A stretch of 64,000 bases of DNA from Alistipes sp. An66 (lineage in GTDB: Bacteria > Bacteroidota > Bacteroidia > Bacteroidales > Rikenellaceae): positions 1 through 64,000 of the forward strand of contig NZ_NFHT01000003.1 of assembly GCF_002161445.1 (NCBI RefSeq), read 5' to 3'. Each line of letters starts with the position of its first letter. Position 1 is the first letter of the stretch. Below the pieces are notes generated by a model that saw only the letters and a program-made list of their open reading frames with translations, did no database searches and was not told the origin of the DNA. Position numbers and translations under genes: made by a program. Shown here in pieces: positions 1 to 8,844 of this stretch.

Positions 1-30
1 CTCACCCCCCTCACCCCCTCACCCACACAC

Positions 31-66
31 AAAAAAATCGCCCCGGTCCGTTTTCCGGAACCGGGG
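31..66 (-). terminator. Terminator of the lpxK-punA-ssb operon
   Basis: On the minus strand an 11-bp stem (CCCCGGTTCCG with CGGACCGGGG, loop about GAAAA) is followed by GA and a T-run, 30 nt after the ssb stop. It is a classical intrinsic terminator for the minus-strand operon. Confidence 0.8.
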
Positions 67-96
67 TGAAAAACAGCGTCGCACGCTCCGTGTCTG

Positions 97-624
97 TCAG
101 AACGGCAGATCGTCCGGATCGTCCGCCGGAGGTGTAACCGGCTGCTGCGGCTGGGGTTGAGCCTGCGGCTGCGGAGTTCCGCCCTGCCGGTAACCGTCCT
201 GCTGGTAGCCCCCCTGTTGGTAGCTCCCCTGCTGGCCTCCCTGCGGTTGCGAGCCGTATCCCGAGATCGGGGATCCGTCCGAAGCCGGATTGTCCGAACG
301 GCGTCCCAGCAGATTCATCGTATCGGCCAGAATCTCCGTCGTATAGCGTTTGTTGTTGTCCTTGTCCATCCACTCGCGGGTGCGCAGGCGTCCCTCGACA
401 TAGATCTGCGAGCCCTTCCGCACGTAGCGGTCAACCACATCCGCCAGACCCCGCCACAACGTGATCGTATGCCATTCGGTGTGTTCCTTCGTCTCGTTCG
501 CCTGACGGTCGTACAACCGCTCGGTCGTCGCCAGACGCACGCGCGCAACCTTCGCGCCCCCCTCCAACGTGCGGACCTCCGGGTCCATGCCCACGTTGCC
601 GATCAAGATTACCTTGTTTACCAT
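97..624 (-). CDS. ssb: Single-stranded DNA-binding protein SSB
   Basis: SSB coats single-stranded DNA during replication, repair and recombination and recruits partners through its acidic tip. The first about 105 residues form the OB fold, opening MVNKVILIGNVGMDPEVR and containing the family blocks WHTITLW and GSQIYVEGRLRTREW. A low-complexity Gly/Gln/Tyr/Pro linker (about residues 118-165, with repeated QQGxYQQ-like units) leads to the canonical acidic C-terminus DDPDDLPF. Length 175 aa is normal. The ATG overlaps the stop of punA by one base (TAATG), so the gene is probably translated by coupling to punA. It is the last gene of the minus-strand lpxK-punA-ssb operon. Confidence 0.97.
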   Translation of the reverse strand: MVNKVILIGNVGMDPEVRTLEGGAKVARVRLATTERLYDRQANETKEHTEWHTITLWRGLADVVDRYVRKGSQIYVEGRLRTREWMDKDNNKRYTTEILADTMNLLGRRSDNPASDGSPISGYGSQPQGGQQGSYQQGGYQQDGYRQGGTPQPQAQPQPQQPVTPPADDPDDLPF

Positions 625-1433
625 TATTTCAGTTCTTTAATCATTCGTTTGAAGAGCTGTTCCATCTTCACGCCCGCCTTCCGGCCCTGACGCTGCACGT
701 CCTCGTGGTCACCCACCTCGTCCGACAGCCCGCAGTTCGTGATGACCGAAACCCCGAAGACCGGAATCGACATGTGGCGCGCCACGATCACCTCCGGAAC
801 CGTCGACATGCCCGCCGCATCGCCGCCGATCGCCTTGAAGTAGCGGTACTCGGCCTGCGTCTCGAACGTCGGGCCCGTGCCGCCCACGTAGACGCCGTAT
901 TGGAGCTTGATGTTCTCCTCTTCGGCGATGCGCGTCGCCGCGGCGATCAGATCCCGGTCATAGCAGTTGTGCATGTCCGGAAAACGGGGGCCCAGTTCGG
1001 CGATGTTGCGACCGATCAACGGGTTGGGCATCAGATTGATATGATCCGTGATGACCATCAGGTCGCCCACCCGGAACGAGGTGTTGATCCCGCCCGAGGC
1101 GTTCGACACGAAGAGATAACGGATGCCCAGCTGCTGCATCACCCGGATCGGGAACGTCACCTGCTGCATCGTATACCCCTCGTAGTAGTGGAAGCGGCCC
1201 TGCATGGCAACCACCCTGCGGCCCTCGATCTCGCCGAAGATCAGCCGGCCCTTGTGCCCCTCGACCGTCGAGACCGGAAAGCCCGGAATATCCTTGTATT
1301 CCAGCGTATAGGAGGTTTCGATCCGGTCGGCGAAGCCGCCCAGGCCCGTCCCCAGAACAATACCCGCTTCGGGGGTGAAGTCATTTGTCTGCGCCTTGAT
1401 GAAGGCCGCGGTCCGTTTAATTTCCTCTAACAT
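624..1433 (-). CDS. punA: Purine nucleoside phosphorylase I
   Basis: This trimeric-type cytosolic PNP cleaves inosine and guanosine with phosphate to give the free base and ribose 1-phosphate, for purine salvage. The family blocks are in order: GIVLGTGLGG near the N-terminus (phosphate binding), FHYYEGY, VSNASGGIN, the base-recognition region GPTFETQAEYR and AAGMSTVPEVIVARH, then ITNCG. Length 269 aa is typical. Its start lies 17 nt inside the 3' end of lpxK, and its stop overlaps the ssb start, so the three genes are tightly packed in one operon. Assignment to the inosine/guanosine class rests on the motifs, not on substrate data. Confidence 0.95.
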   Translation of the reverse strand: MLEEIKRTAAFIKAQTNDFTPEAGIVLGTGLGGFADRIETSYTLEYKDIPGFPVSTVEGHKGRLIFGEIEGRRVVAMQGRFHYYEGYTMQQVTFPIRVMQQLGIRYLFVSNASGGINTSFRVGDLMVITDHINLMPNPLIGRNIAELGPRFPDMHNCYDRDLIAAATRIAEEENIKLQYGVYVGGTGPTFETQAEYRYFKAIGGDAAGMSTVPEVIVARHMSIPVFGVSVITNCGLSDEVGDHEDVQRQGRKAGVKMEQLFKRMIKELK

Positions 1434-2460
1434 CTTCTTCCAGTTTTTGCAGAAAATCCGTCGCCGAATCCTCTATGAATGAAATATTGATCGGTTGGTA
1501 GTACAGCGCCCGGCGGACCTCCGGCGGGATCTTCGACCGGTTGGTCATCTTCACGGCATCCTTCTCCGTGGTGACGATCACCGCATCGGGATGTTTCGCC
1601 AGCAGCGTTTTCAGCGCGGTCATGTCCCGCACCTTGTAGACGTGATGGTCGTCGAGCGTCATCTCCGAGACGACCTTGTAGCGTTCGCGCAGCGACTGCA
1701 AGAACGGACCCGGATTCCCGATCCCCGAGAGTGCGATCACCGAACGCCCCCCGGCAAGCGGTTCCGAAGGCGCCTCGTCCGCATAGAGCGGCTGCGGGAT
1801 GAAACTCTCGAAGCGCGTGAAGTAGACCCGCTGGTAAGCCACCTGGATCAGCACCTTGCGCAGGATCCGCCGGTCGATCGGCGCCATGTGCTCGGGGCAC
1901 TTCGTCACCACGAAATAGTGGGCCCGGTGCAGCTCCTCCGGGAGGTCGCGCAACGTCCCCACGGGCAGCATCCGGTCGTGCTGCACGGGGCGCGTGGCGT
2001 CGATCATCACGACGTTGATTTTCGGCTCCACGTAGCGGTGCTGGAATCCGTCGTCCATGACGATGAGGTCCACTTCGGGGTGTTCGGCACGCAGCCGGCG
2101 GATCCCCTCGGCGCGCTTCTCGCACACCACGACCACCGTATCCGGGAACTTGAACTTGATTTGCAGGGGTTCATCCCCTACATCCCGGTAGTGGGAGTCG
2201 GTGCGCACTTCCAGATAGCCCTTCGTACGGCGCCCGTAGCCGCGCGAGAGCAGCGCCACGCGGTGCATCTGCGCCATGTAGGTGATCACCATCTCGGCCA
2301 TCGGCGTCTTGCCCGTACCGCCGACGGTGATGTTGCCGATGCAGATGATCGGGATGTCGAACCGCTCGCTTTTGAGGATGCCCCAGTCGAAGAGACGGTG
2401 ACGGAACGTCACCCCCATCTTATAGAGGAAAGCCGCAGGCGCAAGCAGGCATTTGAGCAT
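1417..2460 (-). CDS. lpxK: Tetraacyldisaccharide 4'-kinase LpxK
   Basis: LpxK uses ATP to phosphorylate the 4' position of the lipid A disaccharide precursor at the inner face of the inner membrane, the sixth step of lipid A synthesis. An N-terminal hydrophobic segment is followed by the P-loop GNITVGGTGKTP (about residues 42-53). The blocks LSRGYGRR and DDGFQHR, both signatures of the family, are intact. At 347 aa the length is usual. It is the first gene of the minus-strand operon with punA and ssb, behind a good -33/-7 promoter; other LPS genes (kdsBAD, msbA-like, lptC) lie elsewhere in the window. Confidence 0.95.
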   Translation of the reverse strand: MLKCLLAPAAFLYKMGVTFRHRLFDWGILKSERFDIPIICIGNITVGGTGKTPMAEMVITYMAQMHRVALLSRGYGRRTKGYLEVRTDSHYRDVGDEPLQIKFKFPDTVVVVCEKRAEGIRRLRAEHPEVDLIVMDDGFQHRYVEPKINVVMIDATRPVQHDRMLPVGTLRDLPEELHRAHYFVVTKCPEHMAPIDRRILRKVLIQVAYQRVYFTRFESFIPQPLYADEAPSEPLAGGRSVIALSGIGNPGPFLQSLRERYKVVSEMTLDDHHVYKVRDMTALKTLLAKHPDAVIVTTEKDAVKMTNRSKIPPEVRRALYYQPINISFIEDSATDFLQKLEEDVRGN

Positions 2461-2488
2461 TTTTCTACCGGTTTGAACAGATAATGTT

Positions 2489-2520
2489 CAAAGATAGAAA
2501 TTATTCCCCGGATCGCCAAA
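2489..2520 (-). promoter_or_regulatory. Bacteroidetes-type promoter of lpxK operon
   Basis: Reading the minus strand, TTTG (complement of 2517-2520) is followed after 20 nt by TATCTTTG (complement of 2489-2496). This matches the -33 TTTG / -7 TAnnTTTG consensus with the usual spacing and lies 29 nt ahead of the lpxK ATG. Confidence 0.75.
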
Positions 2521-2672
2521 CCCGAAACCGCAATTCTCTCTCCGACCCGCAAAAAACGCTCCAAAACCGACCGACGCCCCCGCAAAACAACCGGCATCGC
2601 CCATTCCCGGCCCAAGGAAAGGCTCCACCGCAAAATCCGGAACTCCCGATTCCCGCAATCCGTTTTTTTTAC

Positions 2673-2680
2673 TATCTTTG
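2673..2680 (+). promoter_or_regulatory. -7 box of the M23 lipoprotein gene, very close to the ATG
   Basis: TATCTTTG ends only 8 nt before the ATG at 2689, so a normal start site 5-7 nt downstream would give a 5' leader of about 1-4 nt. No clear -33 TTTG is visible at the usual distance. Confidence 0.6.
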
Positions 2681-2688
2681 CTTCGACT

Positions 2689-3993
2689 ATGAAAAATCTG
2701 AAAACTGCCTTCGCGGCGCTGCTCCTGCTCGGAGCCGCCGCCTGCGGCCGCAACGCCGCAACCGACAACGATAATGCCGAAACGGCCGAACCCCAAAACC
2801 TCCTCTACGGTATCGACGCCGACAACTACCGCACCGAAACCGGTGAGGTCGCCAACGGCGAAACCATGGGCGGAATCCTCAACCGTTTCGGCATCTCGGC
2901 CCTCGCCGTCGACCGGCTGGACAAAGCCTCCCGGGATGTCTTCCCCCTGCGCAACATCCGCCCCGGACACAAGTTCACGGCCTTCATCCACGAAGATTCG
3001 CTCTATGCCCCCCACCTCGACTGGCTCGCATACGAAGTCTCCGTCACCGACTATGTCGTCTTCGGGTTCCACGACAACGACTCGGTCTCCGTACGCAAGG
3101 ACTGCAAGGAGTACACCCTGCGCCGCACGAAGAAGAGCGCCGTGATCAACTCCTCGCTCTGGGGCGCCATCATGGAGCAGGAGCTCCCCTACGCCCTCGC
3201 CGCCGAACTCGAAGAGATCTACCAGTGGACCGTCGACTTCTTCGGCATCCAGAAGGGCGACAGCTTCACGGTGATCTACGACGAGCGCTTCATCGACGAC
3301 AGCGTCTCGGTCGGCATCGGCCGCATCTGGGGCGCGAAGTTCGTCCAGAGCGGCAAGGAGTTCTACGCCATCCCCTACCGGCAGGGCGGCAAGATCCAGT
3401 ACTGGGAGGCCGACGGCGGAAGCCTCCGCAAGCAGATGCTCAAAGCCCCGCTGAAATATTCGCGCATCAGCTCGCGCTTCACCTACGCCCGCAAGCACCC
3501 CATCTACAAGGTCTACCGTCCCCACACGGGCGTCGACTACGCCGCCCCGAAGGGTACGCCCGTGCATGCCGTGGCCGACGGCGTGGTGATCTTCAAGGGC
3601 TGGGGCGGAGGCGGCGGAAACACCCTCAAAATCAAGCACCCCGGAAACCTGCAAACCGGATACCTCCATTTGAGCGGATATGCCAAGGGTATCTCCAAAG
3701 GCACGCGCGTCTCGCAGGGCCAGCTGATCGGATACGTCGGTTCGACCGGCGCCTCGACGGGCCCACACCTCGACTACCGCGTCTGGAAAAACGGTACGCC
3801 CATCGACCCGCTGAAAATCCCCTCGGAGCCCGCAGAACCCATCTCCAAGGAGAACCGTGCCGGATTCGAATTCGTCCGTGACCGCATCATGGCCGAACTC
3901 AACGGCGACGTGAAACCCGAAGAGCGCATCACCCAACTCGACTCGCTCGTGCTGCCCGATGCGGCGGCCCCGGCGGTCGTGTCCGAAAAGTAG
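2689..3993 (+). CDS. M23 family metallopeptidase, lipoprotein
   Basis: A probable envelope peptidoglycan endopeptidase. The N-terminus is a lipoprotein-type signal ending AAAC with Cys19, a slightly non-standard lipobox. Residues about 50-250 resemble the regulatory region of Csd3/OapA-like M23 proteins, and the LytM/M23 domain is at about 255-375. Zn ligands H279 and D283 (HTGVD) and the YLHL histidine H327 are present, but the usual HxH motif is H360-L-D362, with Asp in place of the final zinc-ligand His. Asp here may still bind zinc. The ATG is fixed by the signal peptide. The stop is 6 nt from ispD, so the two are probably cotranscribed. Confidence 0.88.
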   Translation: MKNLKTAFAALLLLGAAACGRNAATDNDNAETAEPQNLLYGIDADNYRTETGEVANGETMGGILNRFGISALAVDRLDKASRDVFPLRNIRPGHKFTAFIHEDSLYAPHLDWLAYEVSVTDYVVFGFHDNDSVSVRKDCKEYTLRRTKKSAVINSSLWGAIMEQELPYALAAELEEIYQWTVDFFGIQKGDSFTVIYDERFIDDSVSVGIGRIWGAKFVQSGKEFYAIPYRQGGKIQYWEADGGSLRKQMLKAPLKYSRISSRFTYARKHPIYKVYRPHTGVDYAAPKGTPVHAVADGVVIFKGWGGGGGNTLKIKHPGNLQTGYLHLSGYAKGISKGTRVSQGQLIGYVGSTGASTGPHLDYRVWKNGTPIDPLKIPSEPAEPISKENRAGFEFVRDRIMAELNGDVKPEERITQLDSLVLPDAAAPAVVSEK

Positions 3994-3999
3994 GTCCGT

Positions 4000-4743
4000 A
4001 TGGAACGTGTCGCAGTCATCATCGTGGCCGGGGGCAGCGGCCGCCGCATGGGTGAGGGACTTCCCAAGCAGTTCCGCTTCCTGGGGAACTTGCCCGTGCT
4101 GGCCCGCACGATCGGGCTCTTCGCCGATGCGCTGCCCGGCGCCGAGATCGTCGTCGTCCTGCCCGAAGGGCACATCTCCTTCTGGAAGGATCTCGCGGCA
4201 CGCTTCGACGTCGCCGGGCACCGTGTCGTGGCCGGAGGTGCCGAACGGTTCGACTCGGTACGCTGCGGACTGAAAGCCCTGACAGGCGATCCCGAACTGA
4301 TCGCCGTGCAGGACGGCGTGCGCCCGCTCGGCACGGCCGAGATGATCCGCCGGGTCGTCCGCGCCGCGGCCGAACACGGAGCCGCCATCCCGGTCGTGGA
4401 ACCCGTCGATTCGTTCCGCGAAACGGACTCCGCCGGAAACTCACACCCCGTCGACCGGAGCCGGCTGCGTTGCGTGCAGACCCCGCAGGTGTTCCGCGCC
4501 GACGTGCTGCGCAACGCCTATGCGGCGGAGTTCCGCCCGGCATTCACCGACGACGCCTCGGTCGTCGAGGCCGCCGGGCATCCGGTATGTCTCGTCCCGG
4601 GCGAACGCGGCAACATCAAGCTCACCGCCCCCGAAGACTTCATCGTAGCGGAAGCCCTGCTCACCGCACGCGAAGAGGCAGAAGCTGCCGGAGCGGATGA
4701 AGCCGCCGGAGCGAATGGACGAGAAGCCCGGCACGCCGAATAA
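4000..4743 (+). CDS. ispD: 2-C-methyl-D-erythritol 4-phosphate cytidylyltransferase IspD
   Basis: IspD joins CTP and methylerythritol 4-phosphate in the MEP isoprenoid pathway. The nucleotide-binding signature is VIIVAGGSGRRMG...PKQF at residues about 6-27, followed by the family blocks VAGGAERFDSV, VQDGVRPL, QTPQVF and FTDDASVVE. The domain is complete by about residue 225; the rest (GADEAAGANGREARHAE) is a low-complexity Ala/Glu tail not needed by the family. It directly follows the M23 lipoprotein gene and may share its transcript. Confidence 0.95.
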   Translation: MERVAVIIVAGGSGRRMGEGLPKQFRFLGNLPVLARTIGLFADALPGAEIVVVLPEGHISFWKDLAARFDVAGHRVVAGGAERFDSVRCGLKALTGDPELIAVQDGVRPLGTAEMIRRVVRAAAEHGAAIPVVEPVDSFRETDSAGNSHPVDRSRLRCVQTPQVFRADVLRNAYAAEFRPAFTDDASVVEAAGHPVCLVPGERGNIKLTAPEDFIVAEALLTAREEAEAAGADEAAGANGREARHAE

Positions 4744-4835
4744 ACCGGAACGGACGAGGCCGGACGACCGATCAGCCCCCGGACAAATCCGGACAAACCC
4801 GAAAACCGAATACACCGAACCTGACAAACCATCCG

Positions 4836-5489
4836 ATGCAGAGCGTCTACAAATACCGTTTCTCCCGCCGCACGATCTACGTGTCGCTCGTCTACCTGGC
4901 CATCTTCGCACTGCTGGGCTGGGCGCTCTACCACCTCTACGAAGGGGGTTATCTCTCGGCATGGTTCACCTCGTTCATCGTCGCGCTGATCGCCCTGATG
5001 GCCCTCTCGATCCCCCGCAAGATCGTCGTATCGGAGGATCGTGTCGAGGTCCGCTGCCTGCTGGACATCACCGAGATCCGCCGCAACGAAATCGCCTCCG
5101 TCCGCCGGGTCGAAACGCGGCGCATGAAGTGGTTCATCCCGATCTTCGGCGGGTACGGATTCTTCGGATACTACGGGCACTTCATCGACCTGCGAAGGCT
5201 CGACCGCGTGCGGATCTACGCCTCGGAGTGGCGCAATTTCGTCGAGATCACCGATATTTACGACGACCGGCTCTACGTCTCGTGCGCCGATGCCGACCGG
5301 CTGGTTGCCGAGCTCACGCCGCCCGGCGGAAACCGTCCCGACGACGAGGAGATCGACGAGGAAGAGGAGGGTCCGGAACAGGAGACCACAGAACCGGAAC
5401 AGAAGGCCACGGAGCCGGGAAACAACCGGAATGGCGCCGAAAAACACCGGGAAGCGAAGGGCGAAGCACCCGATAACCGGCCGGAGTGA
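4836..5489 (+). CDS. Membrane protein with bacterial PH-like domain
   Basis: Function unknown. Two hydrophobic helices at about residues 15-35 and 41-60 precede a beta-rich segment (KIVVSEDRVEVRCLL, IRRNEIASVRRVE, FIDLRRLDRVRIYASEWRNFVEITD) that has the look of a bacterial PH domain as found in bPH/YdbT-like membrane proteins. Residues about 170-217 are an acidic, Glu-rich tail predicted to be disordered. The start follows a 92-nt spacer after ispD that has no recognisable promoter, so it may be transcribed from upstream. The PH call is by appearance only. Confidence 0.7.
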   Translation: MQSVYKYRFSRRTIYVSLVYLAIFALLGWALYHLYEGGYLSAWFTSFIVALIALMALSIPRKIVVSEDRVEVRCLLDITEIRRNEIASVRRVETRRMKWFIPIFGGYGFFGYYGHFIDLRRLDRVRIYASEWRNFVEITDIYDDRLYVSCADADRLVAELTPPGGNRPDDEEIDEEEEGPEQETTEPEQKATEPGNNRNGAEKHREAKGEAPDNRPE

Positions 5490-5546
5490 TTCCGGCAATC
5501 TATTTGCATATCCACACCATTATTCACCATTTAAAACACGAAAAAG

Positions 5547-5711
5547 ATGAAAAAGTATCGTTGTGTAGTCTGCGACTGGGTTTACGACCCGGCAGTCGGC
5601 GATCCCGACGGAGGTATCGCCCCCGGAACCGCCTTTGAGGAGATTCCCGAAGACTGGGTATGCCCCGTCTGCGGCGTCGGCAAGGACCAGTTCGAAGAGG
5701 TGGCCGAGTAA
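5547..5711 (+). CDS. Rubredoxin
   Basis: A 54-residue one-electron carrier with a Fe(Cys)4 site. The two metal-binding hairpins are C6-V-V-C9 and C39-P-V-C42-G, with the standard YxCxxC...WVCPVCGxGKDxFE architecture. The ATG follows an A-rich stretch with an AGATG context. It sits between the PH-like protein and a strong terminator. Rubredoxins of this size in anaerobic Bacteroidetes serve rubrerythrin or oxygen-detoxifying reductases; the partner is not in this window. Confidence 0.95.
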   Translation: MKKYRCVVCDWVYDPAVGDPDGGIAPGTAFEEIPEDWVCPVCGVGKDQFEEVAE

Positions 5712-5734
5712 GGCTTCCGGAATCGGATCGCTCG

Positions 5735-5768
5735 GGACGCACTCCACTGCGGGGTGCGTCCTTTTTTT
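5735..5768 (+). terminator. Terminator after rubredoxin
   Basis: GGACGCACTCC pairs with GGGGTGCGTCC around a short loop and is followed by seven T residues. Confidence 0.85.
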
Positions 5769-5871
5769 GCGGGGGGGGCTTCCCGACCGGGTGCCGCCGG
5801 AAGGGGGGGGCCGGCACAAAAAAAGGGCCGTGCTTCCGCACAGCCCTTCGGTCGTCGCTCCGTCCGCCGCG

Positions 5872-7896
5872 TCAGTTGACGTTCGGAAGGTAGGAGTAGT
5901 TCTTCGAGTAGTCGAGCATCTGCTCCACGTAGTTCGCCGGGTAGCTGATCTTCACGTCGACCACCTTGCCGTCCTGCTCGACCAGTTCGTATTCCGGATT
6001 CACGAAACCGCCGTAAGGCTCGATATGCAGCGCCGCATAGCGTTCCAGCACTTCGTTGTGCAGCGTCGGCTCAACCTGCACGCCGTAACGCTCCACAAGC
6101 TCCTTGCCCGCTTCGTAGTCACCCTCCGACTTGATGCGCTGCACCTCGCGGAGCAACTCCCCGAAGAGCCCGCGCAGCTTCTCGAAATCGTTCACCACCA
6201 CGTAGGTCTTGCCGTTCTCCTGCACCAGTTCGATCACCTTGTCGGCCTTGCCCCGTTCGTAGCACCACTCCGAAATCAGCTTCCGGTTGCGCATGTGCGA
6301 CTCCTCGATGTTCTTGCCCGGCTCGATGCGTGCCAGCTGCGTCATCAGACCGTTCATCACGTAGTTCGCATAGCCGGCCTTCGCCACGTCGAACGACGGC
6401 ACAAGACCCAGCTCGACGAGCTTTTCGTCACCGAGGTAGTAGAGCCCGAAGAGGTCGGCACGCGCCTCCTCCAGGGTCGAGCCGTAGCTGCGCAGTTCCG
6501 AGCCCGTCACGCCCGGCGCCAGCTGCCCCGAACCGTGGCCCAGGCACTCGTGCAGGTCCGTATGGAGGTCGTCGGCCAGCTTGCCGTACTTGTCCATCCG
6601 CTCGCGGTCCTCGGCCCGCAGCACGAACTCCTCGTTGAAGCCGTTGCCGTGCGCCGCCTGGTCGTAGGCATAGGTGATGTTGTCGATCGTCACCGACTTC
6701 GAACCGTACTCCTTGCGGATCCAGTCGGCATTCGGAAGGTTGATGCCGATCGGCGTCGCCGGGTAGCAGTCCCCGCCCAGCATCGCTACGGTGATCACCT
6801 TCGCCGAGACGCCCTTCACCTCCTTCTTGCGGTACTGCGGGTCCACGGGCGAGTGGTCCTCGAACCACTGCGCATTCGACGAAATCGCCTCCGTGCGGTG
6901 GCAGGCCGCCGAATCCACGAAGTTCACGATCGACTCCCACGAAGCCTTGAAGCCCAGCGGATCGCCGTAGGTCTCGATGAAGCCGTTCACGAAATCGACG
7001 TTCGAGACCGTATCCCGAACCCAACCGATGTTATAGCGGTCGAACTCCTTCAGGTCGCCGCTCCGGTAGTAGGCGATCAGTGCCGCGAGGTTCGACTTCT
7101 GCGGCTCCTGCGCCACCGATTCGGCCTTTTCCAACCAGTAGACGATCCGCTCGATCGCCGCCGAATACATGCCGCCGACCTTCCACGTCCGCTCGACGAG
7201 TTTCCCGGCGTCGTCCTTCACCAGCTGGCTGTTCAGCCCGTAGGAGACCGGTTCGGGGTCCCTGGCGTCGGCGGCCGCCATCCCCGCGTAGAAGCTCTCG
7301 GCCTCCGTCTGCGAAACGCCCCGGTAGTAGTTGCCCGACGAGGTGAGCAACAGGTCGTCGCCCGCCCGCTGGTTCAGCCGCGTGGGGTAGGCCGCAGGGT
7401 CGAAGATCGCCCTGCTCACCGTGGCGATCATCGGCTGCAAGTCGCCGAACCGCTCCACGGGGATCGACTCGCAAAGTTCCAGAAAATAGCTCTCCGTGAA
7501 CTCCGGCGTGAACTTGTCGTTCGAATAGTGGTGGTGGATGCCGTTGGCGAACCACACCTTTTTCAGATACTTCTCCAAAGCCTGCCATTCGGCCGTCGTG
7601 CGGTCCCCGGCGTAGTTTTCGTAAACCACTTCAAGGGTCCGGCGCACCGGCAGGTTCACGACGCAGTTCTGGTCGTAGAGAATGTCCCGGCCGCACTTCG
7701 CAGCCTGCGCAAGATAATAGATCAGCTCCTTCTGTTCGAGCGGCAGCGCCTCGAAACCCGGTACTTCGTAACGGATGACCTTGATGTCGTCGAAGCGGTC
7801 GACGATCCACGGCGCCGCACCCTTCGGCGCGTCGCCGCACGAGGTCAGTGCGGTAATCATAAATGTCATGGATACAAGAGGAAAAAGCCTTTTCAT
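5872..7896 (-). CDS. Dipeptidyl peptidase III (M49), lipoprotein
   Basis: A zinc exopeptidase that removes dipeptides from the N-terminus of oligopeptides. The M49 hallmark HECLGH (HExxGH) is at about residues 449-454 and the second zinc motif EEARAD (EExxxE/D) follows at about 476-481. The start is placed at MKRLFPLVSMTF because this gives a lipoprotein signal with lipobox LTSC; a longer reading to 7923 is possible but puts nine polar residues ahead of the signal. At 674 aa it matches the roughly 675-aa enzyme of Bacteroides thetaiotaomicron. It is transcribed divergently from panC. Confidence 0.93.
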   Translation of the reverse strand: MKRLFPLVSMTFMITALTSCGDAPKGAAPWIVDRFDDIKVIRYEVPGFEALPLEQKELIYYLAQAAKCGRDILYDQNCVVNLPVRRTLEVVYENYAGDRTTAEWQALEKYLKKVWFANGIHHHYSNDKFTPEFTESYFLELCESIPVERFGDLQPMIATVSRAIFDPAAYPTRLNQRAGDDLLLTSSGNYYRGVSQTEAESFYAGMAAADARDPEPVSYGLNSQLVKDDAGKLVERTWKVGGMYSAAIERIVYWLEKAESVAQEPQKSNLAALIAYYRSGDLKEFDRYNIGWVRDTVSNVDFVNGFIETYGDPLGFKASWESIVNFVDSAACHRTEAISSNAQWFEDHSPVDPQYRKKEVKGVSAKVITVAMLGGDCYPATPIGINLPNADWIRKEYGSKSVTIDNITYAYDQAAHGNGFNEEFVLRAEDRERMDKYGKLADDLHTDLHECLGHGSGQLAPGVTGSELRSYGSTLEEARADLFGLYYLGDEKLVELGLVPSFDVAKAGYANYVMNGLMTQLARIEPGKNIEESHMRNRKLISEWCYERGKADKVIELVQENGKTYVVVNDFEKLRGLFGELLREVQRIKSEGDYEAGKELVERYGVQVEPTLHNEVLERYAALHIEPYGGFVNPEYELVEQDGKVVDVKISYPANYVEQMLDYSKNYSYLPNVN

Positions 7897-7920
7897 GCCT
7901 GTTGAAACGTTTGTTTCCGT

Positions 7921-7928
7921 CAAAGATA
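7921..7928 (-). promoter_or_regulatory. -7 box of the dipeptidyl peptidase III gene
   Basis: The minus strand reads TATCTTTG here, 24 nt upstream of the chosen ATG. This supports 7896 as the start, because 7923 would lie inside the promoter. Confidence 0.65.
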
Positions 7929-7972
7929 GTGCATTTTTTGAAATTTTCCTTCGTTATGTCTGCGGGAATTTC

Positions 7973-7980
7973 TACCTTTG
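7973..7980 (+). promoter_or_regulatory. -7 box of panC-panD
   Basis: TACCTTTG lies 27 nt upstream of the panC ATG at 8008. It rules out the earlier in-frame TTG at 7978, which falls inside the box. Confidence 0.65.
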
Positions 7981-8007
7981 CCCCCGCAACTCGGTATTCT
8001 TGCAGAG

Positions 8008-8844
8008 ATGAAAGTATTTACAAGCGTCAATGAGCTTCGCGCCGAACTCGACCGCACGGAGCAGTCCGGGATCGGTTTCGTCCCCACGATGGGAGCCCTG
8101 CATGCAGGACACCGCTCGCTCGTGGAGCGGGCCCGGCGTGAAAACCCCGTCGTCGTCGTCAGCGTCTTCGTGAACCCCACGCAGTTCAACGACAAGAACG
8201 ATCTCAAACACTACCCCCGTACCCCGGAAGCCGACGCACGGCTGCTCGAAGAGGCCGGGGCCGATTTCGTCCTGATGCCCCCGGTCGAGGAGATCTACCC
8301 CGAACCCGACACCCGCGTCTTCGACTTCGGGCAGATCGACAAGGTCATGGAGGGTGCCACACGCCCCGGACACTTCAACGGCGTGGCACAGGTCGTCAGC
8401 CGGCTCTTCGACATCGTACGCCCGGCCCGCGCCTACTTCGGAGAGAAGGACTTCCAGCAGATCGCCGTCATCCGCGCCATGGTCGGACAGCTGCAACTGC
8501 CGGTCGAGATCGTCGACTGCCCCATCGTCCGCGGCGAGGACGGACTCGCCCTCTCGTCGCGCAACCAGCTCCTCGATGCACCCCACCGCGCCGCCGCACC
8601 TCATATCTACGCCACGCTGCGCCGCGCCGCCGAGAAGTCGCGGGAACTCTCGCCCGAAGCCCTGAAAGCGTGGGTCGTGAAGGAGGTCGAGAGCAACCCC
8701 CTGCTCAAAGTCATCTACTACCAGTCGGTCGACGCCCGCACGATGCAGGAGGTAGCGGATTGGAACGACACCGACCGCATCCAGGGCTGCATCGCCGTAC
8801 AGGCCGGCGACATCCGTTTAATCGACAACATCCGCATCCGATAA
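8008..8844 (+). CDS. panC: Pantothenate synthetase PanC
   Basis: PanC condenses pantoate and beta-alanine with ATP to make pantothenate. Family motifs are [16 protein letters not shown] (HIGH-like, residues about 24-39), VFVNPTQF, the YFGEKDFQQ block and LALSSRNQ (KMSKS-like). The chosen start gives 278 aa, normal for the family. Its TAA overlaps the panD ATG by one base, so PanC and the enzyme that makes its beta-alanine substrate should be translationally coupled. Confidence 0.96.
   Translation: MKVFTSVNELRAELDRTEQSGIGFVPTMGALHAGHRSLVERARRENPVVVVSVFVNPTQFNDKNDLKHYPRTPEADARLLEEAGADFVLMPPVEEIYPEPDTRVFDFGQIDKVMEGATRPGHFNGVAQVVSRLFDIVRPARAYFGEKDFQQIAVIRAMVGQLQLPVEIVDCPIVRGEDGLALSSRNQLLDAPHRAAAPHIYATLRRAAEKSRELSPEALKAWVVKEVESNPLLKVIYYQSVDARTMQEVADWNDTDRIQGCIAVQAGDIRLIDNIRIR

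Noticed and set aside
4697..5476. A 259-codon plus-strand frame overlapping the PH-like gene
   Set aside because: Arg/Pro-rich translation typical of a frame-shifted reading; the overlapping frame has membrane helices and a coherent fold.
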